NCBI GenBank assembly: GCA_964035545.1
Contig: OZ037765.1
Location: forward strand, 17,108,698 to 17,168,697
Source: Bugula neritina
Taxonomy: Eukaryota; Bryozoa; Gymnolaemata; Cheilostomatida; Bugulidae
Length of the DNA stretch: 60,000 nt
Direction of reading: 5' to 3'
In this document: positions 13,901 through 25,200 of the stretch, piece after piece
How positions within the stretch are numbered: position 1 is the first letter of the stretch
How the letters are laid out: each line of letters begins with the position of its first letter
Notes under the pieces: model-generated
What the model was told of the DNA's origin: nothing
Database searches by the model: none
The model's input: only the letters and a program-made list of their open reading frames with translations
Position numbers and translations under genes: made by a program

Positions 13901-16900
13901 CATCTCCTTCATTGTATATACATGGAGACTGAATGCAAGTCAACTCGTTCACAGTTGGGCTAATCAATAGGCCACTCAGGTAATGCTCAACACTTGACAA
14001 AAGGGAGTCAAAAACTCAGCAAAATGTCAATTTTCTGTTAAAACAAAACACACAAAAGATATATCAAGTTATCTGGCTATTTTCACACACTTGACAAATA
14101 AAGATGCAGCAGTGAAATCACACAGCTGTAAGATTACTATACTGTGCAAGCAGGCCTACATTTTACACAGTATAGGAACATTACAACATGTTGATGGTTC
14201 TATTACCAACTACAACCTCACAAACCTTGCTAATTTATTTTGTTAAAATGATTAATTTGTTAGATTTACTGTTACTCAATACCCCAGTTAAAGTACGACT
14301 ACTTGGAGTAGTCCACCAACTTGAAGGTTTTGTGGCTAAATTTTGTTTTTGGTCTTATGATTAAGCCCATCCTTGGATTTTATAGCTTTATTATATGCAT
14401 TGCCCTAGCAGTAATGAAATTTTATCTTCACCTGTGGCCAGTCAGGTTTACACTTCTATTCTTCATCCAGAAACCAGCTGCCAATGGCTAGCAGTGGCAG
14501 TTGAAGTGCCTGAGGTTATCAGGTGGTGATTATTATTAATTTATGAATAAGGCTCTGTGTTAGTATATAGCAGCGCCCTAACGATGCTAATTACAGTCTG
14601 TAAGACAAATATAACTGCTTGTCATCCCATGGCTTGGGTAGAAAATTTACTGGATAAGTATTCTCAGTATGAATGAAATTTATTATAATTATGATGTTGA
14701 CACTTGCTCTCTTACATAACAAGCTTTTATATATGCATACAACATAGTAACTTTTAATTATTATGAAATATTATCTAACAGTTGTAGGAAAACAAATTCA
14801 AATAGTTTTCTAAGTATACACATTTAATTATATTTTACTGCATTAATACCAAAGCTGTGACCACAATGCTACAAGTATATTTGAATGTTAGGCTATGCCC
14901 CCCCCCCCCCCCCAGAAAACAGGTCTTAGGGGTTTAATACTCATTTCCAGAAGCAAATCTTGAAAATGGAATTCTTGTACATTTATTCAAAACTCAGCTT
15001 TAAAATCTGTAAGCCTAGATAAGAGTATTGATATTTGAAACACTTGATACAAACTTGACATAAATATTACATATAGTAAGAAATTAATTCAACAAATTAT
15101 ACAGCTAGAGCTGTTTCATGACTGCTATTTAACCAATAGATGAAATAATTTGTACAATAAAAGGATTTACTAGTATTTCCAATCTTTCTGGTATGAAATA
15201 TCTACAGTAGGTATAATACAACTAAATTCAAGACTTCACAAATTGAATGCAGCGCAAGGGCAGTGAAATTATTTTGTAGGCAGCAATTGAAGAAAGTCAG
15301 CTCATCATATGCTTCAGGTCTACCAGTTATTTGTGTCAGTCACAAACAGTTTACATTTCATTGAAATATAGCAACTTATAGTAACTTAACAGATAATTTT
15401 CTAGTCTTTCCAAAGACACAGACAGCTGGAAGTTCAGATTCATGTTAGTTGAACTGAACACGATGTGTCACTAATTAGTTTTTTAGGGGAAACTTTTAAC
15501 CATTCTTGATAGGAGAAACAATCAAAATCCAGAAATAACAGTGATATCAGTTGTGGTAATGACCATAATAACAATTGAAAGCTAAAAATAGCTCTTGCAT
15601 TATGTCTGACAACTAACAAAAATGTAAATAATAGTTGAGTTGTGACCATGGGAAGGGTGTCTGGGTAATGCAAATGGTTTACTAACTTCCCACATGACAG
15701 ACTATTAAAATTGACATCATATGGTTGCTGACAAGGATATGACAGCTAGCACCAAGTTGTTTGTCAGCAAAATTTTGGTGTCTTTTCCCATCGTGCTGAC
15801 AGTTAATATAATTGGTACTTGATTTTTCAAAATATACGAGCTAGGAAGAGAAGAGAGTTGCGAGATTGAAGTCAATCAGCTTTCCACTTTTAGAAAAGCT
15901 TTATTTTTAAAAAAGCTATTTTTTACAATTACTGGAAACCCTAATTGGGTAAATCTGACACGTAACTGTAGAACAAATATGCATTTGCCTTTGCTAGGGT
16001 GCGGTGGCAGTTATTCTGGCAATGATTGCCCACATCTGTTATGCATTAGTTCATCTTACTACCCCACAACACAGCATCAACAGCTCCGGTGTCAGATAAA
16101 TACTATTATATTGAATCTGTGTTTTTGTAAAATGTCACATTCATTAGTGTAAGTGAAAACATTTCACTATTGTATACATATCAGATGCTAGTTATATGCC
16201 AATAGTTCTTTTACTTCTACTAACTACTACACTCCTAGATAGCCCATACAACAATCCTTTTACTGTGTGAATCAACTAACATATACAAATACCTGCAACA
16301 ATTACATATTCGAACAATAAACTGTTTAAGAATTAATGGTTACACTTATAGTCAATTTAAATAGTGTCTAGCATGTCCACACACAATAGGTAAAACCATA
16401 AACCACTTGTCAAGGAGAAGCTAGCTAGCAATCCTGCACTAACTATATTATGCAGTAAGCAAGCCTATTATATCTATATAGGCCCTGATTTATAAGCTGC
16501 TGATATATTTTATGACTGCTTTATGCATGAATATTATTCTAATAGTAGAACATATAACATGACAGCAACTCTACTATGGGCTATAATATGGCTGGTTTCT
16601 TTAATTAGAAGAGGAATACATCATTTGCAGTGGTAATGAGCTTTCAAGTGTTTTTTCTAAGTGGCTGAAATTGAGATACTGAGATATTGAGTTGCTAATT
16701 AATAACTGAGAAATACAATAGAGTAACTGGCCTAACTGCTGCTGCATTGGCAGCAACTCTTCCAGGTAAAGACAGGACAACAATTATCTAGGTGTCAGGC
16801 ACTGATTCTATCGGAAAATGACTAAACAACTCTGTATATCTTAATAGAATGTAGTATCATGTCATCAAGTATTTAAAAGTGGTGTAAATGAGATGAAATT

Positions 16901-17141
16901 AAGTGTCAGTGACTACAAGTAGGTTAGTAGGTATAAATACATATTTTCAATCTACAATAAAAGGTAACTACTCACCCAATAGCCAAATAATGTAGCAGCG
17001 CCTGAAAAAGTTTCTGCAATCCATAGTTAGTCTGCTATTGATAACTTCCAGTGTTGCTGAAAATATTATAACAATGAGATGTAGGTTTAGTAGAATGACT
17101 GTTGTTACAATCTCAAGTGATATCTTGTATTCACAAGACAT
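507..17141 (-). CDS. ROR: ROR-family receptor tyrosine kinase (Ig-CRD-TM-kinase), 11 coding exons, probable pseudokinase
   Basis: Exons in transcript order: 17141-16976, 9122-9050, 8537-8491, 7213-7036, 5585-5479, 3954-3912, 3820-3693, 3378-3184, 2918-2802, 2465-2304, 1921-507. All junctions are GT-AG, all phases agree, and the sum is 877 codons including TAG at 507-509, close to human ROR1/2 (about 940 aa). Order: signal peptide, Thr/Ser-rich stalk, I-set Ig (about aa 95-190), Frizzled CRD (about 205-340), TM helix (about 366-392), kinase (about 445-715) and a Ser/Thr/Tyr-rich tail. ROR proteins are Wnt5a receptors at the plasma membrane; that role is inferred from the family. The kinase aligns with ROR throughout (HKD catalytic loop, LPIRW..PE segment, QPY.GF, CPPR.YSLM.ECW). 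Oddities: no kringle between CRD and TM, and DLG replaced by NLK. Other Ig/CRD kinases such as MuSK are possible, but the kinase reads as ROR. Confidence 0.92.
2304..2465 (-). CDS. ROR: ROR exon 10: transmembrane helix
   Basis: After a short polar juxtamembrane part (DTKGVKTVGINGLNGVSD) the exon encodes a 25-residue hydrophobic helix beginning MMLLTIALPVILAVLLLIIT, followed by the basic stop-transfer CKRRSK. It fixes the protein as a type I membrane receptor. Donor GAGG|GTAAGC. Confidence 0.9.
2802..2918 (-). CDS. ROR: ROR exon 9: end of CRD
   Basis: Encodes DSKWQLLPLCQELDNNAGCI and SIGLRNQEVITATAINSR. The LLP.C..L....GCI.IG segment matches the CRD C-terminus of ROR (RPNC..LP.....NCI.IG). 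In vertebrate ROR a kringle domain follows here; in this gene the next exon is transmembrane. Confidence 0.88.
3184..3378 (-). CDS. ROR: ROR exon 8: middle of Frizzled-type CRD
   Basis: The exon carries SQCFKKSVEASCYYHLPICI and then PIPKKLCKHECEAIYDICRD. The pattern C-x7-C-x6-C, then LC...CE.....C is that of Frizzled CRDs, including the Pro-Leu/Ile-Cys turn and the C..EC..+...C helix. Donor AATG|GTAAGT. Confidence 0.92.
3536..3561. repeat. (GT)n microsatellite
   Basis: About 13 uninterrupted GT units in the ROR intron between the CRD exons 7 and 8. Confidence 0.9.
3693..3820 (-). CDS. ROR: ROR exon 7: start of Frizzled-type cysteine-rich domain
   Basis: Encodes AEMDLEQPICQDSNTEYCGF followed by LTTEQVYVTSRFDQHNAQ. 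The paired cysteines followed by the Y.+TYV-type strand resemble the first part of the ROR CRD (C.PYRG..C..YIGN.T+YV). This is the putative Wnt-binding domain. Confidence 0.88.
3912..3954 (-). CDS. ROR: ROR exon 6: linker between Ig and CRD
   Basis: This 43-nt exon encodes EATTVPVVPVTTD, flanked by a TTTTAG acceptor and an AG|GTATGT donor. Phases match the Ig and CRD exons. No domain; a flexible spacer. Confidence 0.8.
4893..5050 (+). other. coding-like, GC-richer island inside a ROR intron, opposite strand
   Basis: Within the 1.5-kb intron 3955-5478 this ~158-bp stretch differs in composition from its AT-rich surroundings. On the plus strand it starts after a TTTGTAG acceptor-like site and ends at CTGGAG|GTAGAG. 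Two plus frames are open; one reads SEASNPEHRVSPSPEEFCAD and the other LTLNTEFLQALRSFALTETP. I recognise neither. It may be an exon of a nested plus-strand gene, a retroposed fragment, or chance. Confidence 0.3.
5479..5585 (-). CDS. ROR: ROR exon 5: C-terminal half of Ig domain
   Basis: Encodes LKVSNTTLADSGMYICTGEN and continues LKGKINTSAVITVLE. The D.G.Y.C motif supplies the second Ig cysteine and the final strand follows. Splitting the Ig domain between the two cysteines is common for I-set domains. Confidence 0.9.
7036..7213 (-). CDS. ROR: ROR exon 4: N-terminal half of I-set Ig domain
   Basis: The exon encodes ISLGEELLSQTVPERAKFSL followed by NCEITGHPTPHYEWYKDG. The B-strand Cys (LNC), the Trp of the C strand (YEWYKDG) and the G.P.P turn are typical of I-set Ig domains such as the one at the N-terminus of ROR and MuSK. 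Ends CAGAG|GTTAGC; the arginine codon is completed by exon 5. Confidence 0.9.
8491..8537 (-). CDS. ROR: ROR exon 3: Pro/Thr stalk
   Basis: This 47-nt exon (AAAG acceptor, CTT|GTAAGT donor) encodes VNDLTIPVPSPTAMP, a proline-rich linker just before the Ig domain. Phases match on both sides. The short length makes it individually weak, but it closes the frame between exons 2 and 4. Confidence 0.7.
9050..9122 (-). CDS. ROR: ROR exon 2: Ser/Thr-rich stalk
   Basis: This 73-nt exon lies between a TTAG acceptor and a GG|GTGAGT donor. It encodes EILVQHASSEETTSVVTTSA and a few more residues, a low-complexity extracellular spacer before the Ig domain. It is accepted because both splice sites are good and both phases fit the neighbours. 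Confidence 0.75.
10772..10810. repeat. 39-bp perfect inverted repeat
   Basis: Two 19-bp arms (ATATCAAATACTTACTACT and its exact reverse complement) are separated by one T. Each arm carries an ACTTAC/GTAAGT core. It could extrude as a cruciform or form an RNA hairpin in the ROR pre-mRNA; it may be the remnant of a small inverted-repeat transposon. Confidence 0.85.
12431..12442. repeat. G homopolymer run (12 nt)
   Basis: Uninterrupted poly-G in ROR intron 1; prone to length error in assemblies. Confidence 0.9.
14898..14913. repeat. C homopolymer run (16 nt)
   Basis: Uninterrupted poly-C in ROR intron 1. Confidence 0.9.
16976..17141 (-). CDS. ROR: ROR exon 1: signal peptide
   Basis: The ATG at 17141-17139 is the first ATG after an in-frame TGA five codons upstream, which favours this start. 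Residues 10-30 form a hydrophobic core (IVTTVILLNLHLIVIIFSA) typical of a signal peptide. The exon ends TTG G|GTGAGT and its phase 1 matches the next coding exon (G|GT GAG), giving ...WLLGEILVQH. The 7.85-kb first intron makes this the least certain exon; an undetected alternative first exon is possible. Confidence 0.65.
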
Positions 17142-20100
17142 GTTCACTATGTACACTCAATATATTGTCACCTATTTTACATACTGTCTATATTAATGCA
17201 TATACAATTATTTCAATCAAAACATTATAATATGAAAGTACATAAATATTTAAAATATATAAAATTAATTCTCTACAATTTCTTAATTTCTGGTCATTTT
17301 TTCAAGTTTCAGTAATGAAAGTGTCAAAAAGGTTGGATGAGTTTTAACTTGATAATGGGAGATTCTTATCACTCTACTCATACGCTGTATATCTCCTGTG
17401 GTTTAACCTTATCATCAACAATGCTATATACATAATACTAGATCTGTCCATGCATGTTTACTGCTGCTAAACCAACATTATCATATTATTTGTATGAATA
17501 ATTGAAAGCAGTCAACTCTCAGGAAATTCTTCAAAATCACTCAAAAATTACAGCTAAATTACAGATGCTACAGGAAGACTGCAATGTGTAACAGTTAACC
17601 TGATAATTTCACCTCTAACACTTCCTCTAACTACCAATTTACATTACAGCACAACAAATTGCATTACTAGTCATCTCTTTGTTGCATATGAAGCCAAGGA
17701 GAAAAGTGCAAAAGTAACCACATAAGAAAGGATATGCTTTTTTACTCCTTTTATTTGAGAGGTTATACAAAGCAATATCTTATATTATGTCTGTTTCATA
17801 GTCAATTTACTGCCATACCAGAATTTATGAATACCTTGCAGAATTTACGGCTATATGAGAACTACTCAGGCTGCAGGTAACAGTATGCTACATAAAGTAC
17901 ATGTAGTTAGTATTTCCACAAAATGCTCAAAGGTTATGCACTCTTGCATATTATTTCAGTTACTATTGATGTATAAAAGCTGAACAGAATAAGGTAGCAT
18001 TTATCGTGGCTATGATTTAGTTCACAGGTGTGGCCAGTCTGCCTAAATTAGACTAATATATCTGATTAAGAAAGTCTGAACTAGCTAAGGCTGTCTAATG
18101 CCAGGCCTACTTACTTATGCCATGTTTCAACATGGCATTGATAAAGGCAAAGCATTCTTCTCCCCTTCATTTAGTAAGCAGTAGTTATTCATGTATTTGA
18201 ACCCTACTATAACATGTGGGGATGAGAGCTTTTTGCAGAATTGTCTCTTGAGCAGTCTTGAACCATTCAGTTATTAATTCCACTAAAGTTTTACTTGTTA
18301 TAATGAACTGTATTCCAAATACATATTTATAATAATATGTTACTGAGAAAGCAATAAATAAACCTACTACAAGGACAAAACACAGTATCCACCATTTTAT
18401 CAAACAGAAAATTTACAAAACTATTTGGACTGGTGATATTGACTTTTAAGCTCTAAGAAAGGTTCATGAGTTTGATGGCCTGTAACCAACAGTTTCATTA
18501 GTAAAAGCTGGATATTATATCAGCTAAATTTTGTTACTCAGCGTTAATGAGTACTTTTTTATACCTGCTCAGAGGCGGTATTATGATGGGTTTGCAAGAC
18601 AAAAAGTCTTACATTTGCTTTGCATTTAAACTGTATGCAACAACATTTATATCCATTAAGTTGCTAAGTTGAAAGAAACAATAGCGATAAATTGAAAATT
18701 ATAGATGAAACATCAAAATAATTTTGCTATTCTCATCCTTGATAAAGTTAATATTTCAGCTGCTCAATACTAAAGTAAATACTACACAGAGCTAAATACA
18801 GCTCAATGTGACTGTAATTAAACAGTCTGATAGCTCATAACATTAACAATAACATTCATTTTAAATATTAATAAGATCCAAGAAGTAGAAAATAATTGTG
18901 CTCAACAGTTATTTGCTGATACTTTACAAACATTTTACCTTAACAAATCTGGAATGCTTCAACGTCAACTTGTAGCTTCTAGTTTTACTTGAACTGTCTA
19001 GTTGTGGGTAAAGTCCATTATGAAATTGAATATAGTTATTGCGGGCAACTCACTGTATGACTAGCAATAGAAGATATTCCAAATAAAGAGTGATGCGCAG
19101 ACTGTCTCAGGTATTTGGAGCTCCAAGGCATCACCTGTACACTAGATGTCTTTAGCTTCTCTTCTGACAACAATCAGGAACTGCTAAACAATCCAGCATC
19201 TCGTCTGGCAAGTTTACTATAGACTTTTAAATGTGCCTCAAATTTGCTCTTATGGACTGATATATCCAATAATAGTGCTAATGTGACTACACCACGATAT
19301 CCGCTCTTTCTGATTGGCTTAATTACAAACACTGAACACCACGTTTACTAAACAGTGGGGAAGTAACTCCCATATTATACACACTTGAGCTATTCAATAA
19401 TTATAATGGTATAACGATTTAATATATTATTGTAACGAATTATTTAAGTTTAAAAGCACCTTAAAATGTAGGTGAATTTGAAATTTACATTTATAAATAG
19501 AAGAACCTGTCTTGCACACACATCTAATGTAGCTAAGCTGGTTAATCAGCTCTCATACAAGAGAATACATCAGCTTAGTCAGAATAGTGCTCAGTATAGT
19601 ACTCATTTGAGAACTCAGCATAACTTGAGGCAGTAGGTACATAGTCGTTGTCAACAGAAATGTTTACATGAATTATAAATGGTAACAAAGGTGCTATAGC
19701 TTGCATATGTGATTTCATAGGGGGCTGCCCATGGGGGCTGCCAATATATATAATGATTCATAGTTCACCACTAAAAAGACTCAATGCAAGGCAGAACAAA
19801 TAAGTGAATAAAAAGTAAAATTTGATAAAAAATTTGATTCAAGAACCTTATTACTAATAGTTTCATGTGTGTATGATACAATAATCAGATAAGATACATT
19901 TTATCACACATACACACACAAGTTTGCATTATATAAATGAATATTTATCAACTTTAAATAAAGGATAGCATGTAAATACATATACTCACACATTATAAAA
20001 TTACTAGATAGTATTTGTGTCTATAGCTAGATATTGTTTATTCTGCTATTTTCAAGTAAGAGTTATCTGTCCAGCTGAAAAACCTTGAATGCTTACCTAG

Positions 20101-22206
20101 ACTAGGCAAAGCTTACCTTAAAAAAAAGGAAAACAATACAAGCATAATTAGATTTTACCAGTAAACTAATAAACAGTTAAATCTCTCTTATCCATGCTTC
20201 TTATTGGCAGAATACACATTTAGCAAGCTGTAAAAGTTATCTTCCTTAGCATTATTCAAATGACGACCAGCTCATTAGGCTGGCTATATTGTGGAAAAAG
20301 TGCATTTGACTATAAATAGTTTTAGTTCAGTGGTCAAGACAGTACCTCCATCAGCCCCATGTACAGTTGGAATTTTTTTACAACTGTAAATACTGTGAAG
20401 GTTTTAGCAACTTTTCATAGTGAAACTGCAATGAGAATTTTTAATTTTGTATCAGAAAAGCACAAAATTAGCTCTGATTATATGCAGAAAGAATTTCATT
20501 GACTCTTTGAGCCATTTCAGCTATTAGCCTACATTATATGTGTTTGGAGTTTAGGAATATAGTTGTATTTTTTTTGTACATTTATATGCACATTTATTTT
20601 TCAACCTAGAACAAGCAATACTTTTTGAATAAATTTTTGGAGCCATGGTATCAGATATTACTGACATTGAGCATATTCGGATAGCAAAGATACCTAAATA
20701 AAATGCCTATACCTACTAAATTATTGGCATTTAATTTCCCTCCAATCTGGTTTCTAATTTTTCTAGTTTTGTGTTGATATTGTTGTAGAATTTGTTATTT
20801 TGTCATAGCTGTACATGTATCCTTCTTAGGTACCTGAAGCATTATATACAGCCAAATACCACAGGCTACTGCTCTAGATAACCATCTTAAACTGCAATAA
20901 ATAATTTGAATTCAACAAATTGCCTTAAAACAATTGAATTATTGTTCACCTAAATAGTTATCCCGTTTATATATTCATGAATAAGCAAAGCTAAGATTTT
21001 ATTGATAAAATAAATTGTGCTGAAGCCCACAAGACTTATGTTCTCCTGGAAAATCTCAACTCTCAACCAATTAGATATGCTACAGTTAATTCAGGTAAAA
21101 CAGGGGTTTCTAGTGAATGCTCTTGCAAAAGTTAGACCCAATAGAATCCACATTCACCTTTAACATTGGCCACTTGCATGAACAAATTTAAGTATTAATA
21201 ATTGTAATCTAGGCCTATATGCTTCACAGTAACTTGTTATATTTGACATTTAAACCTTTGTATAATAACGATCTGGTGTGACTAAGTGTGCAATCCAATA
21301 TAAACATTGAATACAAATATTTATTAAAGAAGTTACTGCATTTTAGTAATATTGATAACAGTGAATCAAAAAAATATACAGAATACATCAAAATAAAAAT
21401 GGCAATATTCTGTAAACATCTACAATCAAGTGCCAACACAGAATTCTAACTCATAATAAAATCTTTGAAATGATTGACAACATTTAAATACACGTGCTAT
21501 TGAAAGAATAACAAGAAAATTTGAAATGTGAGCTCCAACTTAAACAACTACATAGTTATCTTTAACAACAAAAAGTCTGATTGCCATTTTTAAAAAAAGT
21601 ACTTCATCATATTATTCTGCGCCAGAAGTAACGTTATTCAAGTTTATGTTACACATTACGTTTATGATGATTATATATGCTTTGTGCAACACATAATGGC
21701 TGCAAATACAATGCTCACAAGGCTCACAGTAATTATGAAACAACGCGCTAATGACAATAATATGGTAACTATTGGTCGCTGTGTTTAAATTTATAATTGT
21801 AGTACAATGTTAATGCACCCTCTACTAAGCACCATAGTGTGGGTGAAGAGTTACCCCCTCTTTAGAACAGTAATATAATATAGGACTCCATGACTAGTTG
21901 GGTGGGAAGAGGACTAATTACTGCAATAGAAAAGTCTAAGATGTTGGCAAGTGTTGGCCTAACTAGGCAAGAAGCTAACTACCAGTTACTAGCTTACATC
22001 CTCAATTGAACTAAATAACAATATACAAATGACAGATCTTATACAAAATAATTATGTTACATAAGTATTTACCAATAAACAAATAATTACTTGCACACAA
22101 ATATTACAGTAAATACAAAGTTGTTTAAATATATATTATGATAAGTCTATTGTATAATGATTGTAGCATGACTTGATGATAGTTGCGTAGGTCACATATT
22201 TTGAAA
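17142..22206. other. intergenic region between ROR 5' end and Rbfox stop codon
   Basis: About 5 kb with no supported gene. The right part should contain the Rbfox 3' UTR and the left part the ROR promoter and 5' UTR. I could not identify promoter elements. A small direct repeat of GGGGGCTGCC lies near 19720-19742. Confidence 0.55.
21320..21325 (-). terminator. possible Rbfox polyadenylation signal AATAAA
   Basis: TTTATT on the plus strand is AATAAA on the gene's strand, about 0.88 kb past the Rbfox stop. I saw no closer AATAAA, so this is the first candidate, but nothing confirms its use. Confidence 0.3.
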
Positions 22207-22251
22207 TTAATATGGGGCAAATCGCTGATAGGCTCCTCTGTACAGTGCAGC
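22207..22251 (-). CDS. Rbfox: Rbfox exon 11: terminal [14 protein letters not shown]
   Basis: A 45-nt coding end (TTTTGTAG acceptor) encoding [14 protein letters not shown] and TAA. The YRG.Y.RFAPY tail is a hallmark of Rbfox proteins and confirms the gene family and the reading frame of the whole model. Confidence 0.97.
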   Translation of the reverse strand, partial: AALYRGAYQRFAPY

Positions 22252-25200
22252 CTACAAAACAACAAGTGTCACCAGTTACTAGCTGATCACACCATTTTTA
22301 TTTACTAAAGAAAGCTTTTGCACCAAATGGACTAAATAATACTTGTTGCTAGAGATTTGTTGCAACAAAAATACCATTGCATGAGGTATTGAAATAAGAG
22401 GCTAATTAAAAATGACTAAATAATACTTTTCAACTTTCTATAAACGACTGCAAATGTAAAACAAGTATTTACTAGCTGACCCCATCTATAACTTGTCCAC
22501 TAAAATAGAAAATATGAGGCCAGGTTTTCATTTAGGAACTTGAATGTTTACTCACCCCATAACCTGGCACAGGACCGATATTAGTACCCGCAGCTAAATA
22601 GGGCTCAGCAGTAACATATCCTGCTGTGGGGGCAGTTTGACTTGTAGATCCCGTAACGGCTGCTAATCTGTAAACAGTGGTACAGTGTGATTATTATAAA
22701 AAAAAGATGCAAAATGAAAGGTTTAAATTTAGGTCAAATTGCCAAGAGTTTATTTGAGTACGCACAAAATTAAACAGAAAATTTAAACATTGCTAAATAC
22801 AACTTGAGATGTGCATTAGTCCAATGATGCAAACCTATCAACAAACCTCTAATACTGACAAATAGAAAGCAATGTACTACCAGATGTTGAGGCAACATGT
22901 GTCACAGTACACTAAAAGCAACACAAGAAAGGCAGGATAGAATATGCAGAACATTAAACTATTGTGAACACCTTACCCAGCTGGAGTAGTGACGTAGTTG
23001 CCAACAGCTTGAGGTGACACAGCAGTAGCTTGTGAAACAGCAGCAAGTTGAGCGGCAGCAGTATTCAAAGTGCCATAACGTGCAGCAGCTGCTGCAGCAG
23101 CATTCTGTGCTGCGTATGCGGCTGACAATCCCTTAAAAAGAATTATGCACAGGAGTCAACCCAAACTGCTAATTTTTAAACCTAATTACAAAATATACAT
23201 AGAAAGCAAAAGGAATTTATTAGATCTAGGCCATTGGTATCGTGGAATAAATTTCCAACTGGAACTGACTTTCTATGAATCACTCTCAGTTTGAACTGCA
23301 AATAATTTGAAAAGTACCAAGGTAAAAGTTAGAACTTAATCTTGAATCTGCTCAGCTCAAACTTAGTTCAATATAGGTCAATTAACCTGCAGGACATAAA
23401 TTAGGGCCGAGTATTTATAGGCTGATCTTGAAAATTATAAATTATTATAATGTTACTAACATACCAAGAGAAAAATACAACATTATTAGGAAATAACTCT
23501 TGATAACAGTATTCTCCTCAAATGATTCAAGTTTTTCTTCTTGATGGGAGTAAGTATTACATAATTCGTAATTGTAAACACGCACATGATTTCATGTTGC
23601 TTAAACAGAAAATAATCTATTGGTGTTAATTTAAGATAAAAATAACTTTTGTTTTCTAACTAACGGTATTACATAAAAGAAGGCAACTACGAGCCAGGAT
23701 CAAAACAATTAAGAGAAAAATATTAAACTGAAAATAGATTTCAGTAGAACTGGCTGCATGTGAACTGAAATTGAGTCATGAAAATTCAACAGATTTAAAA
23801 AGATAGTTTTACAATATCACTACTAGACAGTTCTTTCACCACACTAATGGCAGCTACAGAGAAAGCAGAAGCATAACTAACTAAACTAATAAACAAAGTC
23901 TGTCTAAATAAAGTTTAGTTATCTGCTGGTTAACACCACATAATCTATATAGTTGTGAATACTGTTGTGATTGCAAATTCATTATCTTATTTATATACAA
24001 CAGCTACATCAAAACAATTATATATTTACAGAGTTTTCACAAAATGCACACAACATTCAAAACTCAGAATTTTTTCTCACAGCTATGATCAATAATGTTA
24101 GAGTCTGTAAACTTACAGTTTGAAATAATTTTAAGAAGGAAATAATATTATTCAGTTGCTTTTAGAAGACAATACTTTTTGGTGTTAGCTTTACTGGCCT
24201 CTATCTTAGATGTGAAATTCATGAATTAATTAATTAGCACCTTAGCAAGGCTATAAATATGACCTAATGACAGGGGAGAAATTCTGTTATATTTACAAGG
24301 CATTGGTAAAATGTTTTATTGTCCTCCACTTGAAATTTGCTACATTAAATGGAAAACTCAACCAATTTCGCTTAAAGCCTGAGGTTTGAAAGGTTTTCGA
24401 TATGCTACTTAATCAAGATTAAAGAGTCATATTCCAAATTTACTTCCTGAACAAAAATAATTAATCTATATAAAGGCAGTTTTCACATGTTTAGTAAGAA
24501 AAACAGAGCTAATTGCATTCTCTTGGTTTTAAAAGATGTGCTTAATAGTTCAATTTCAAATATTTCGACCAAAATAAAATTATATAAATCAATTTAAGTA
24601 CTGCAACTGGAACTACTAGATAGGTTGAACGCACCTGCAGAGATGCATTGTAGCACATGTCTAGCTAAAAATGCTTAGATCTGTTGAAAAACGGGACATA
24701 TTTAAAGATGTTTAAATGCAAAATTTGCAATAGAGCACATTAAAGTGGTACCCCTGATATATTGATGGTACATGAGAAATAAAGCAGTGTGCTTGCTTTC
24801 AAATTATATATCAAATAAATTCTGCAATGAAGTTTTTTTTAACATGGTTTTGGTGATTTTTGTGTTGGGCTAAAAATGTCTAATTTATGCTATTTTTTAA
24901 ATTTTATGGATGGTGATCTCCATGCTGGCTGGATAGACCATACTCCAAACTATTCAGAATTTTCAGCTATACTATTGGTTAATCTTTCACTTTTCAGTAG
25001 TAATTCAAGCTATTAGGATTTTGGTAGAACATAAAAAATAATTTACCCTTTTAATGTTACATTGAAAATGTTTAACATTTACTTTTCAGCCATGCACATA
25101 CTTTTGTTAAAAAGTAATTAGAGCAACAAATTGCTTATTAAAAGGAAATTTTTTAGACTTGAAAGCCAAGAAAAGAAATAAAAAATGACTTAAAATAGAC

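Larger units (their letters stand above)
9123..16975 (-). other. ROR intron 1 (7.85 kb)
   Basis: AT-rich sequence with no convincing exon on either strand. It contains a 39-bp perfect palindrome (10772-10810), a G12 run (12431-12442) and a C16 run (14898-14913). Short open frames here have no domain and no paired splice sites. Confidence 0.6.
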